Positions 50,518-62,283 of a stretch of 64,000 bases of DNA are shown piece after piece. Made by a program: the position numbers and the translations under genes. The number at the start of each line of letters is the position of its first letter. Position 1 is the stretch's first letter. The stretch comes from Rhizobium sp. Q54. GTDB taxonomy: Bacteria > Pseudomonadota > Alphaproteobacteria > Micropepsales > Micropepsaceae. The stretch is taken from the NCBI GenBank assembly GCA_945882615.1, contig CAMCWK010000006.1, forward strand, positions 1 through 64,000, given 5' to 3'. A model generated the notes under the pieces. The model worked only from the letters and a program-made list of their open reading frames with translations. It was not told where the DNA came from and ran no database searches.

Positions 50518-51245
50518 TGCGCGCGTCTCCCGCGCCCGGCCATGTGATCGTCCAGGACAATCGCACCGGCAAGGTCAGCTACTGGCAGAAGGAATATCAC
50601 CAGAGCGCCGGTGACGCCGACGGCATCAGCACCGCTGACTACATCCATGCGATGTATTTCTTCCTGCGCCAGGCCAAATGCAAAGACGTGCTGATGATCG
50701 GCTGCGGCGGCGGCACGCTGGCCACCATGCTGCGCAAGGTGGGCGTGGCGGTGACCATGGTGGACATCCACAAACTGTCCTTCGATATCGCGCGGGATTA
50801 TTTCAGCCTGCCCGGTGATGTGCCGTGTCATGTCGCCGATGGCGTCGATTATCTGAAGAAGCACCGCCAGCGCCATGATGCGCTGGTGCTGGACGCCTTC
50901 GGCGAAGGCGGCATGCCGGCCAAGTTCAAGACCGCCGCTTTCTTCAAACTGGCGAAATCCCGGATGAAGCCCCGCGGTTCGCTGTTCTTGATGAATGTCA
51001 TTGTCGATGGTGACGAGGACAGGACGCCCGACAGGATGGTGCGCCTGCTGCGCAAACAATGGAACAAGGTGCGGCTGCTGGATACCGATGGCTGGGTGGA
51101 CCGCAATGCCGTGATCGCAGCGGGTTGCGTTGCGAAACTGAGAAAGCCCAAAGTGCTGATGCCGCCGCGCACCGGCGCGAAGAAGCTGCGCAAGGAACTG
51201 GCCGTGCTGGACTGGCGGGCCATTCGCAAGGACGAGGGGCGATGA
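50517..51245 (+). CDS. Spermidine synthase-like class I methyltransferase-fold protein
   Basis: A 242-residue cytoplasmic protein. VIVQDNRTGKVSYWQKEYHQSAGD and DYIHAMYFFLRQ precede DVLMIGCGGGTLATMLRK (motif I, about residues 58-75), then VTMVDIHKLSFDIARDYF and a motif-III-like DALVLDAFGEGGMPAKF. The pattern is that of polyamine-synthase-like proteins, but the polyamine-site residues are not clear. The start is GTG at 50517, overlapping the fumC stop by one base. It overlaps the ribbon-helix-helix gene by four bases (ATGA). It is part of a five-gene plus-strand run beginning at sspB. Confidence 0.8.
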   Translation: MRASPAPGHVIVQDNRTGKVSYWQKEYHQSAGDADGISTADYIHAMYFFLRQAKCKDVLMIGCGGGTLATMLRKVGVAVTMVDIHKLSFDIARDYFSLPGDVPCHVADGVDYLKKHRQRHDALVLDAFGEGGMPAKFKTAAFFKLAKSRMKPRGSLFLMNVIVDGDEDRTPDRMVRLLRKQWNKVRLLDTDGWVDRNAVIAAGCVAKLRKPKVLMPPRTGAKKLRKELAVLDWRAIRKDEGR

Positions 51246-51448
51246 GCCTGAAGAAACGCTCTTTCTCGCTGGCCGGTCATCGCACCAGCGTGGCGCTGGA
51301 AGCGGAATTCTGGGCGGTGATCGACCAGCGCGCCCAGCGCGACGGCGTGAGCCTTGCGGCGCTGGTGGGAAAGATCGACGCATCGCGCGGCGACCGTCCG
51401 CTGGCCAGCGCGCTGCGCCTTTTTGCGCTGGATGCCAAAGGGCGCTAA
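51242..51448 (+). CDS. Ribbon-helix-helix domain protein
   Basis: A 68-residue protein with a single ribbon-helix-helix fold (RSFSLAGHRTSVALEAEFWAVIDQRAQRDGVSLAALVGKID). It is of the type often labelled RHH_4 and frequent in alphaproteobacteria near fumC. A DNA-binding or protein-assembly role is inferred from the fold. It overlaps the previous gene by ATGA, and the DUF4169 gene follows after 9 bases. Confidence 0.82.
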   Translation: MSLKKRSFSLAGHRTSVALEAEFWAVIDQRAQRDGVSLAALVGKIDASRGDRPLASALRLFALDAKGR

Positions 51449-51457
51449 TTTTCCGCC

Positions 51458-51649
51458 ATGGCCGAGATCGTCAACCTGACCCGCGCCCGCAAGGCCAAGG
51501 CCCGCGCCGAAAAGGCCCGGCAGGCCGAGGCCAATCGCGTCACCCATGGCACGCCAAAGGCGATCCGCAAGCTGTCGGACGCGCAGAAAGACAAGGCGGA
51601 ACAACGGCTGGCCGGCCACAGACTGGAAAACGGCGAAGACGATAATTAG
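51458..51649 (+). CDS. DUF4169 protein
   Basis: A 63-residue basic protein: MAEIVNLTRARKAKARAEKA with a long charged helix and the C-terminal RLAGHRLENGEDDN ending. This matches the alphaproteobacterial DUF4169 family, which is found next to fumC and the ribbon-helix-helix gene, as here. It is probably the last gene of the sspB-fumC transcript. Function unknown. The 63 bases after it before the helicase start contain TTCTAAAATCG but no clear terminator. Confidence 0.85.
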   Translation: MAEIVNLTRARKAKARAEKARQAEANRVTHGTPKAIRKLSDAQKDKAEQRLAGHRLENGEDDN

Positions 51650-51712
51650 ATGGGCTTTTCGGCCCCTCCGTTCTAAAATCGTTCTCATGCTCCCAGATTC
51701 CTTCGGTACGCC

Positions 51713-54040
51713 ATGAGTGGCTATGGCGACCGCTATTCCGACCCCCTGGATTCCGCGTTCAGCGAAGAACCCCAGACCGCGCCGGTTCCGCGCGATCCGC
51801 CCTATCTGAACGGGCTGAACAAGGAACAGCGCGAAGCGGTGGAAGCCGCCGATGGCGCCGTGCTGGTGCTGGCCGGCGCGGGTACCGGCAAGACCCGCGT
51901 GCTCACCACCCGCCTCGCCCATATCCTGGCCACCCGCCGCGCCTGGCCGGGTCAGATCCTGTGCGTCACCTTCACCAACAAGGCGGCGCGCGAAATGAAG
52001 GAGCGCATCGGCGCGCTGATCGGCGGCGTGGTCGAGGGCATGCAGTGGTTGGGCACCTTCCATTCCATCGGCGCCAAGATGCTGCGCCGTCATGCCGAGC
52101 TGGCGGGTTTGAAATCGAACTTCACCATCCTGGACACCGACGACCAGCTGCGGCTGATGAAGCAGTTGATCGAGGCCGAAGGGGTGGATGAAAAACGCTG
52201 GCCCGCCCGCGCTTTGGCCAGCATGATCGACGGCTGGAAGAACCGTGGCCTGCGGCCCGACGATGTTTCGGAAGGCGAAGCCCAGGGCTATGCCTTCGGC
52301 AAGGGCAAGCTGCTTTATCGCATGTATCAGGAGCGGCTGAAGGCGCTGAACGCGGCTGACTTTGGCGACCTGCTGCTGGAGACGCTGCACATATTGAAAA
52401 CCCATCCCGATATCCTTGCCGATTACCGCGACCGCTTCCGCTACATGCTGGTGGACGAGTATCAGGACACCAATGTGGTCCAGTATCTGTGGCTGAACCT
52501 GCTGGCCAAGGGATCGGGCAATGTCTGCGTGGTGGGCGATGACGACCAGTCGATCTATGGCTGGCGCGGCGCGGAAGTGGAGAACATCCTGCGTTTCGAA
52601 CGCGATTTCCCCGGCGCCAAGGTCATCCGCTTGGAGCGCAACTATCGCTCGACCTCGGCCATCCTGGGTGCGGCGTCGGGCCTGATCGCCGCCAACAAGG
52701 GACGGTTGGGCAAGACCTTGTGGACCGAAGGCGATGAGGGCGAGAAAATCCGCGTCGCCGGGGTGTGGGACGCGGAGGAAGAAGCCCGCAATGTCGCCTC
52801 GGAGGCCGAGGACCAGCATCGCCAGGGCCAGCCATTTTCCCAGATGGCGATATTGGTGCGCGCGTCCTTCCAGATGCGCGAATTCGAAGATCGTTTCATT
52901 TCGCTGGGCCTGCCCTATCGCGTGATCGGCGGCCCGCGCTTTTATGAACGCGCCGAAGTGCGCGATGCCATGGCGTATTTGCGCCTGATCGCGCAGGGCG
53001 ATGACGACCTGGCCTTCGAGCGCATCGTCAACAAGCCCAAGCGCGGCATCGGCGATGCATCTGTCGCCACCTTGCATGCCTTTGCTCGCGCAAGGCAGTT
53101 GCCGCTGCTGGCAGCGGCGCGCGAAGTGGCGGACAGTGACGAACTGCCGCCCAAGGCGCGCAAGGCGCTGGGCGAATTGGCGGCGAATTTTTCGCGCTGG
53201 AGCGATACCGCCAAGATCCTGCCCCATACCGAGCTGGCCGAGATGGTGCTGGACGAATGCGGCTATACCGACATGCTGAAGGCCGACAAGTCGGCGGAAG
53301 CCCCCGGCCGGCTGGACAACCTGAAGGAATTCGTCCGCTCGATGGAGAGCTTCGAATCCCTGCCCGCCTTCCTGGAGCATGTCAGCCTCGTGATGGAAAT
53401 CGCCCAGGATGAATCGGGCGACCGCATCAACCTGATGACCCTGCACGCCGCCAAGGGGCTGGAGTTCAACACCGTCTTCCTGCCCGGCTGGGAAGAAGGA
53501 CTGTTCCCCAGCCAGCGCACCATGGATGAAAATGGCCTGGCGGGCCTGGAAGAAGAGCGGCGGCTGGCCTATGTCGGGCTGACCCGGGCACGCCAGCGCA
53601 TCCGCATTTCCTTTGCCGCCAATCGCCGGGTGCATGGCTCGTGGCAGAGCGCCCTGCCGTCGCGCTTCATCAAGGAAATTCCCGAGAACCTGGTTGATGC
53701 ATCCGTTGATGAGGGCTTTTACGGCGGCTATGCGGGTTTCCGCGACAATGAGAATGCCGCCAATTTCGGCAGCACCTATGACTCCCCGGGCTGGAAACGG
53801 GCCCAGGCCAACCGCGCCGCCTCGGGCGGCTTCCGCAGCCGCCCGCCCACCATCGAGGCCCAGGCCTGGAGCGCGGAGACCAGCGATCCCGGCGCCTCGC
53901 TCTATGCCCGCGACGACCGGGTGTTTCACCAGAAGTTCGGCTATGGCCGGGTGCGCTATGTCGAGGGCAACAAGCTGACGGTGGATTTCGACAAGGCGGG
54001 CGAAAAGCGCGTCATTGACCAGTTCGTAAGCAGGGCCTGA
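51713..54040 (+). CDS. UvrD/PcrA-type ATP-dependent DNA helicase
   Basis: A 775-residue superfamily-1 3-prime to 5-prime helicase for mismatch and excision repair. The Q motif LNKEQREAVEA, Walker A LAGAGTGKTRVLTTRLAH (about residue 54), CVTFTNKAAREMKERIG, FHSIGAKMLRRH, Walker B LVDEYQDTNVVQY, GDDDQSIYGWRGA, ERNYRST, and the C-terminal LMTLHAAKGLEFNTVFLPGWEEGLFPSQR and RRLAYVGLTRARQRI follow in order. The C-terminal tail (GYGRVRYVEGNKLTVDFDKAGEKRVIDQFV) is the domain found in PcrA/UvrD that binds partners. Whether it is the main UvrD or a paralogue cannot be told. Confidence 0.95.
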   Translation: MSGYGDRYSDPLDSAFSEEPQTAPVPRDPPYLNGLNKEQREAVEAADGAVLVLAGAGTGKTRVLTTRLAHILATRRAWPGQILCVTFTNKAAREMKERIGALIGGVVEGMQWLGTFHSIGAKMLRRHAELAGLKSNFTILDTDDQLRLMKQLIEAEGVDEKRWPARALASMIDGWKNRGLRPDDVSEGEAQGYAFGKGKLLYRMYQERLKALNAADFGDLLLETLHILKTHPDILADYRDRFRYMLVDEYQDTNVVQYLWLNLLAKGSGNVCVVGDDDQSIYGWRGAEVENILRFERDFPGAKVIRLERNYRSTSAILGAASGLIAANKGRLGKTLWTEGDEGEKIRVAGVWDAEEEARNVASEAEDQHRQGQPFSQMAILVRASFQMREFEDRFISLGLPYRVIGGPRFYERAEVRDAMAYLRLIAQGDDDLAFERIVNKPKRGIGDASVATLHAFARARQLPLLAAAREVADSDELPPKARKALGELAANFSRWSDTAKILPHTELAEMVLDECGYTDMLKADKSAEAPGRLDNLKEFVRSMESFESLPAFLEHVSLVMEIAQDESGDRINLMTLHAAKGLEFNTVFLPGWEEGLFPSQRTMDENGLAGLEEERRLAYVGLTRARQRIRISFAANRRVHGSWQSALPSRFIKEIPENLVDASVDEGFYGGYAGFRDNENAANFGSTYDSPGWKRAQANRAASGGFRSRPPTIEAQAWSAETSDPGASLYARDDRVFHQKFGYGRVRYVEGNKLTVDFDKAGEKRVIDQFVSRA

Positions 54041-54054
54041 CCACCACCCTTATT

Positions 54055-54433
54055 GTCATGGCCCGCAAATGCGGGCCACCCAGACGACGCACGCTCTCAG
54101 GTCAACCCATCGGCCAGATCGCGCCACTCGACGTTCTGCGCCTCGATCAGGTTCAGCTTCCATTCGCGCTTGTATTTTTTCAGCCGGCTTTCGCGATGGA
54201 TTGCGGCGTTGATATCGCCGAATGCCTCGTAATGGACCAGCATCTTGACGCCATACTTCTTCGTGAAACCCGAAGCCAGTCCGTCCCGATGCTCTGCCAT
54301 GCGCCGTGCCAGATCGTTGGTGACGCCGATATAAAGCGTCCCATTCTGCTTGCTCGCCAGGATATAAACATAATAGGTCTTCGGCATTGGTGAGTGCTTC
54401 ACCTGGGTGGCCCGCACTCCGGCGGGCCATGAC
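54055..54433. mobile_element. Composite palindromic element carrying a GIY-YIG nuclease gene
   Basis: 379 bases bounded by two inverted hairpin ends: left GTCATGGCCCGC-AAAT-GCGGGCCACCCAG (54055-54083) and right CTGGGTGGCCCGC...GCGGGCCATGAC (54403-54433). The left end is identical over 29 bases to 57232-57260; the right end is identical, reverse-complemented, over 31 bases to 43058-43088. The space between the ends is filled almost entirely by the nuclease gene (54097-54387). It sits between the helicase and prmA genes, 15 bases after the former's stop and 14 before the latter's start. The mobility is inferred from repeat identity and structure. Confidence 0.7.
54097..54387 (-). CDS. Solitary GIY-YIG nuclease-domain protein
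   Basis: A 96-residue protein consisting of the GIY-YIG domain only. The signature is YYVYILASKQNGTLYIGVTNDLARRMAEHRDG at residues 4-35, with the GIY-type first strand (VYI), the YIG strand (LYIG) and the conserved Arg; KYGVKMLVHYEAFGDINAAIHRESRLKKYKREWK holds the conserved Glu region. Such short proteins are usually called COG2827-type predicted endonucleases, often in several genomic copies in alphaproteobacteria. The gene fills the space between two inverted ends of a palindromic repeat family found at other sites in this window. A role in moving or maintaining those repeats is inferred. Start at the ATG 54387. Confidence 0.88.
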   Translation of the reverse strand: MPKTYYVYILASKQNGTLYIGVTNDLARRMAEHRDGLASGFTKKYGVKMLVHYEAFGDINAAIHRESRLKKYKREWKLNLIEAQNVEWRDLADGLT

Positions 54434-54447
54434 ATTTGAGATTGATA

Positions 54448-55305
54448 ATGAGCGTAAATCCCCCCCTGTGGAAAGCCAGCGTCGCGCTGACCAAGAGTGA
54501 AGCCGCCGACGTGTCGGCGGTGCTGGAGCTGGAAGGCAGCGCCCAGGCCGTGCTGATTGTCGAAGAACCCTTCGCCGACGGCGCGGTGGTGGAGGCGCTC
54601 TATACCGAGGCGCCGGACGCGGCGTATCTCACGCGCATCGCAGGCCGCGAGATCACCGTCGCGCCCCTGCCCGACCAGGACTGGATTCGCCTCAGCCAGG
54701 AAGGCCTGCCGCCGGTGCGCGCCGGGCGCTTCTTTGTTTACGGCGCGCATGACGCCGGCACCGTGCCCCATGGCGTGATCCCGATGAAGATCGAGGCGGG
54801 GCTGGCCTTCGGTACCGGCCATCACGAAACCACGGCGCTGTGCCTGGCCGCGCTGAGCGACATCGCCCGCCAGCGCCAGTTCTTCAACGTGCTGGATCTG
54901 GGCTGCGGCACCGGCCTCTTGGCAATCGGGGCGGCGAAATTGTGGAAGCGGCGGGTGCTGGCTAGCGACATCGATCCGGTCGCGGTGGAAGTGACCCGCG
55001 ACAATGCCCGGGCCAACGGCGTGGGGCCACTGGTCACCGTCGTCACCGCGGAAGGGCTGACCAATCCGCTGCTGGCCAATGCCGCGCCCTATGACCTGCT
55101 CATCGCCAACATATTGGCCGGGCCGCTGACCCAATTGGCGCCCGCCATCCAGCGCGCGCTGGCGCCGGGCGCGGTGCTGCTGCTGTCGGGCCTCCTCACC
55201 AACCAGGAAAAGCTGGTCACCAGTTTCTATCAAAGCCTGCGTTTCGTGGGCGCGCGGCGTTCCGGGCCGTGGAGCGCGCTGGTGCTGGAAAAGCCCCGCC
55301 GCTAG
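54448..55305 (+). CDS. prmA: Ribosomal protein L11 methyltransferase
   Basis: Trimethylates ribosomal protein L11 with SAM. The 285-residue protein has an N-terminal substrate-recognition domain (residues 1-115) and a catalytic domain with the PrmA signature FGTGHHETTALCL (about 131), DLGCGTGLLAIGAAKLW (motif I), ASDIDPVAVEVTRDNARANG and NILAGPLTQLAPAI. The ATG at 54448 is the best start, although two TTG codons precede it. It begins 14 bases after the GIY-YIG repeat element, so that element lies in its promoter or leader region. Confidence 0.93.
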   Translation: MSVNPPLWKASVALTKSEAADVSAVLELEGSAQAVLIVEEPFADGAVVEALYTEAPDAAYLTRIAGREITVAPLPDQDWIRLSQEGLPPVRAGRFFVYGAHDAGTVPHGVIPMKIEAGLAFGTGHHETTALCLAALSDIARQRQFFNVLDLGCGTGLLAIGAAKLWKRRVLASDIDPVAVEVTRDNARANGVGPLVTVVTAEGLTNPLLANAAPYDLLIANILAGPLTQLAPAIQRALAPGAVLLLSGLLTNQEKLVTSFYQSLRFVGARRSGPWSALVLEKPRR

Positions 55306-55320
55306 CGCTTTTTTGATCAA

Positions 55321-55388
55321 CTCACCCTTCGACGGGCTCAGGGTGAGGATTTTGCTTTACCTCATGCTGAGCTTGTCGAAGCATGAGG
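55321..55388. repeat. Paired palindromic repeat of the CTGAGCTTGTCGAAG family
   Basis: Left hairpin CTCACCCTTCGACGGGCTCAGGGTGAG ends (55321-55347) and right hairpin CCTCATGCTGAGC...GCATGAGG (55360-55388). The right hairpin shares GAGCTTGTCGAAG with the element at 45086-45160. It fills nearly all of the gap between prmA and the aminopeptidase gene, ending 19 bases before the latter's ATG. Confidence 0.82.
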
Positions 55389-55407
55389 GGCGGCTTACCT
55401 TTTGGGC

Positions 55408-57225
55408 ATGGACAAGCCCTTTCAGACCTATGACGACACCTCCGACGCCGCGACCTGCGCCCCGCGCCTGGCGGCGTTGCGCGCGGAGCTGAAAAAACGC
55501 GGGCTGGACGGGTTCGTGGTGCCGCACAGCGACCAGCATATGGGCGAATACCTGCCCGCCTATGCCGAGCGTCTGGCCTGGCTGACCGCCTTCACCGGGT
55601 CGGCCGGCGCGGCGGTGGTGCTGACGGACAAGGCGGCGGTGTTTGTCGATGGCCGCTACACGCTGCAGGTGCGCGGACAGACCGATACCAAGCTGTTCGA
55701 TCCGCGCGATCTTGTGGCCGAAGGGCCGCAGGGCTGGATACCGGGCAACCTCCCGCGCGGCGCGAAGCTGGGCTACGACCCCTGGCTGCATACCGCGCAT
55801 GGCGTCCAGCATTTGAAGAACGCCGTCGAAAAGGCCGGCGGCACCCTGGTGGCGGTGGAGAGCAATCCGATCGACGCGGTGTGGAGCGACCAGCCCGCGC
55901 CGCCCGCGACACCGGCCAAGCCCCATGCACTCAATCTGGCCGGTGAGCAGAGCGAGGCCAAGCGCATCAAGCTGGGCGAAGGCTTGAAGGCGGCGGGCGC
56001 GGAAGCGGCCGTGATCACCCTGGCGGATTCGGTCTGCTGGCTGCTCAACATTCGCGGCAGCGATGTGCCGCACACGCCTTTCACGCTGGCGTTTGCAATT
56101 TTGCATGACGATGGCGGCGCCGACCTCTTCCTCGACCCCGCCAAGCGCAATCCCGAGCTGATGGCGCATCTGGGCAATTCGGTGCAGGTGCACGCGCCCT
56201 CACAATTCGCTGCCGCGCTGGATGCGATGAAAGGCAAGAGCGTGCTGGTGGATCCCACCACCGCTGCCGCCGCGATCTTCGACCGGCTGAACAGGGCCGG
56301 TGCGAAAATCCGCCAGGGCGCCGATCCCTGCCAACTGCCCAAGGCCTGCAAGAACCCGCTGGAAATCGAGGGCATGCGCAAGGCGCATATCCGCGACGGC
56401 GCGGCATTGGCGCGGTTTCTCAGCTGGTTTGAGAACAATGCGGCGGGCGGCGAGCTGACCGAGATTGATGCCGCCGAACAGCTCGAAGGCTTCCGCCGCG
56501 CCACCGGCGTGCTCAGCGATGTGTCGTTCGACACCATCTCGGGCGCGGGCAGCAACGGCGCCATTGTGCATTACCGCGTCACCCGCTCCACCAACCGCGC
56601 CATCCGCCCGGGCGAGATGTTCCTGTTGGACAGCGGGGCGCAATATCCCGACGGCACCACCGATGTCACCCGCACCATCATGGTGGGCGAGCCGACGGCC
56701 GAGATGCGCGACCGTTTCACCCGGGTTTTAAAGGGCCATATCGCGCTGGCGACGGCGCGCTTCCCGGATGGCACCATCGGCATGCAACTGGACAGTTTCG
56801 CCCGCCGGCCCCTGTGGGAAGCGGGGCTGGATTACGACCACGGCACCGGCCATGGCGTCGGCAGCTATCTGTCGGTGCATGAAGGGCCGCAGAACATCTC
56901 CAAGAAGCCGGTGATGCAGAAGCTGATGCCCGGCATGGTCTGTTCCAACGAGCCCGGCTTCTACAAGACCGGCGCTTTCGGCATCCGCATCGAGAATCTG
57001 GTGGTGGTGACACAGCCCGAGGATTTGGGCGGCGATCGCCCGATGATGGGCTTTGAAACCATCACCCTGGCGCCAATCGACCTGAACCTGGTCGAGCCGG
57101 ATTTGTTGACGGTCGAGGAAAAAGGCTGGCTGAACCTGTATCACGCCCGGGTGCGCGACACGCTTTCGCACCTATTGGACGAAGAAACCCGCGCCTGGCT
57201 GGATCACGCGACGCGGGCGATTTAG
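55408..57225 (+). CDS. Aminopeptidase P family protein (M24B Xaa-Pro aminopeptidase)
   Basis: A 605-residue cytoplasmic metallopeptidase that removes N-terminal residues before proline. Two N-terminal creatinase-like domains (residues 1-300: RLAALRAELKKRGLDGFVVPHSDQHMGEYLPAYAERLAWLTAFTGS) precede the pita-bread domain. Metal ligands are Asp in LLDSGAQYPDGTTDVTRT (two Asp), His in DHGTGHGVGSYLSVHEGP, Glu in CSNEPGFYKTG and Glu in IENLVVV. The three-domain length matches the eukaryote-like type also found in many bacteria. A palindromic repeat precedes its ATG and a GTCATGGCCCG element follows its stop. Confidence 0.93.
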   Translation: MDKPFQTYDDTSDAATCAPRLAALRAELKKRGLDGFVVPHSDQHMGEYLPAYAERLAWLTAFTGSAGAAVVLTDKAAVFVDGRYTLQVRGQTDTKLFDPRDLVAEGPQGWIPGNLPRGAKLGYDPWLHTAHGVQHLKNAVEKAGGTLVAVESNPIDAVWSDQPAPPATPAKPHALNLAGEQSEAKRIKLGEGLKAAGAEAAVITLADSVCWLLNIRGSDVPHTPFTLAFAILHDDGGADLFLDPAKRNPELMAHLGNSVQVHAPSQFAAALDAMKGKSVLVDPTTAAAAIFDRLNRAGAKIRQGADPCQLPKACKNPLEIEGMRKAHIRDGAALARFLSWFENNAAGGELTEIDAAEQLEGFRRATGVLSDVSFDTISGAGSNGAIVHYRVTRSTNRAIRPGEMFLLDSGAQYPDGTTDVTRTIMVGEPTAEMRDRFTRVLKGHIALATARFPDGTIGMQLDSFARRPLWEAGLDYDHGTGHGVGSYLSVHEGPQNISKKPVMQKLMPGMVCSNEPGFYKTGAFGIRIENLVVVTQPEDLGGDRPMMGFETITLAPIDLNLVEPDLLTVEEKGWLNLYHARVRDTLSHLLDEETRAWLDHATRAI

Positions 57226-57231
57226 CTCCCT

Positions 57232-57345
57232 GTCATGGCCCGCAAATGCGGGCCACCCAGGTGATATCGTGATGAACTCGCCGAGTTGCCGCGATATTTC
57301 ATTTTCAATACAGCGTTTGTTTCAGCTGGGTGGCCGGGCCATGAC
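57232..57345. repeat. Composite palindromic element of the GIY-YIG-associated family (empty, 114 bases)
   Basis: The left end 57232-57260 is identical over 29 bases to 54055-54083. The right end CTGGGTGGCC-GGGCCATGAC (57326-57345) is the usual right end with its hairpin loop and inner arm deleted. The 65-base interior, GTGATATCGTGATGAACTCG and onward, does not code; it holds CGATATC-like pairs. It fills the gap between the convergent aminopeptidase and ligA genes, so it probably serves as their transcription end. Confidence 0.8.
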
Positions 57346-57347
57346 AC

Positions 57348-61177
<3,830 letters not shown>

Positions 61178-61197
61178 GGGCGCCCCTTTGCGCAGAA

Positions 61198-62052
61198 TCA
61201 GAGAACCTTGCGGAAAGCCTGACTGATCCAGGAGCCCCTGTCTTCCATTGGCTTCAGGTTACGCCCACGCAGGATGTTGTAGGCTGACTGGTACCAGCCG
61301 GAACCCGGGTAGTTGCGGCCCAGCACGGCGGCGGCGGTCTGCGCCTCGCTGTTCAGGCCCAGGCTGTAATAGGCCTCGGTCAGGCGCTGCAGCGCCTCGG
61401 CGATCTGGGGGGTGGACTGATACTGGTCCACCACGGTGCGGAAGCGGTTGATGGCGCCGATATAGTCGCCGCGGTTCAGGTAATAGCGCCCCACCGCCAT
61501 TTCCTTGCCCGCCAGATGGTCGTTGGTCAGGTCGATCTTCAGTGTGGCGTCGCGGGCATATTCGGTATCGGGGAAGCGCTGCACCACGTCCTGCAGCGCC
61601 ACCAGCGCGCCTTCGGTATTGGACTGGTCGCGGCCGACGTCCACGATTTGCTCATAAAGCGAGATCGCCTTGATATAGAAGGCGTAGGCCACTTCGCGGC
61701 TGCCCGGATGCAGCGAGATGTAATTGTCAGCGGTGGCGATGGCGGCGGGATAGGCGTTGGCCTGGTACGAGCAGAAAGCGCTGATCAGCATCGCCCGGCG
61801 GGCCCAGACCGAATAGGGATGCTGGCGGTCGACTTCGTTGAACTGGGCGGCGCAGCCTTCCCAGTTCCCCATATTGATCATGCGCCAGCCATCGGCATAG
61901 ATCGCCTCGACGCTGCGCTCCTGATAGGCGGCGGCGTCCTTGTTGACGTTGTTGCTTTCATTGTCGCTGTCGAAGATCGAGCAGCCGCCAACCAGGGCCA
62001 GGGTCAGGCCCAAAAGCGCGGCGCGCAACGAAGCGGAAGGTCGAAACGGCAT
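61198..62052 (-). CDS. bamD: Outer-membrane assembly lipoprotein BamD
   Basis: Essential TPR lipoprotein of the BAM complex. The 284-residue precursor has a lipoprotein signal with lipobox VGGC (Cys24 from the ATG at 62052) after LRAALLGLTLALVGGC. The mature part has five TPR-like units, from YQERSVEAIYADGWRMINMGNWEGCAAQFNEVDRQHPYS to AQTAAAVLGRNYPGSGWYQSAYNIL. The C terminus FRKVL is near-standard. A GTG lies one codon upstream; ATG is preferred. The 267 bases towards lpxC hold a palindrome and a repeat but no gene. Confidence 0.94.
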   Translation of the reverse strand: MPFRPSASLRAALLGLTLALVGGCSIFDSDNESNNVNKDAAAYQERSVEAIYADGWRMINMGNWEGCAAQFNEVDRQHPYSVWARRAMLISAFCSYQANAYPAAIATADNYISLHPGSREVAYAFYIKAISLYEQIVDVGRDQSNTEGALVALQDVVQRFPDTEYARDATLKIDLTNDHLAGKEMAVGRYYLNRGDYIGAINRFRTVVDQYQSTPQIAEALQRLTEAYYSLGLNSEAQTAAAVLGRNYPGSGWYQSAYNILRGRNLKPMEDRGSWISQAFRKVL

Positions 62053-62078
62053 CACGAGTCCTTTTGCGCGAAAATCAC

Positions 62079-62097
62079 GTTAAATCAATGGTTTAAC
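62079..62097. promoter_or_regulatory. Palindrome upstream of bamD (possible regulator site)
   Basis: GTTAAA-TCAATGG-TTTAAC is a 6-base inverted repeat with a 7-base spacer, 27 bases before the bamD start. It resembles alphaproteobacterial CtrA sites (TTAA-N7-TTAA), but the TTAA spacing here is nine, not seven. Position in an otherwise GC-rich gap suggests a promoter or regulator site. Confidence 0.35.
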
Positions 62098-62283
62098 GGC
62101 AGCCCAACGGCGGCTTCGCGTCTTACGGCCCCTATATACCGCGCTCCCCCCGATTGAGGAAAGTGTCAGTTTTTAAAGGAACCCCTCCGCCTTTCGCTGG
62201 CTTTCGGGCGCGCAAGGCAGGTTTCAGGGCCGTCCTTCGCGCCCGGCCAGCTCCGTTCGGCTCGCTTGGCTGCGAGCCTCACC

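Noticed and set aside
51686-51716. Nine-codon frame (ATG 51686 to TGA 51714-51716) overlapping the helicase start
   Set aside because: Very short, without a ribosome-binding site or other evidence; overlaps of this kind occur by chance.
55306-55318. T-run after the prmA stop as a terminator
   Set aside because: GCGCTTTTTTG has no adequate stem before it; the following repeat hairpins are better candidates.
62079-62097. Canonical CtrA site upstream of bamD
   Set aside because: The two TTAA half-sites are separated by nine bases instead of seven; kept only as a low-confidence palindrome.
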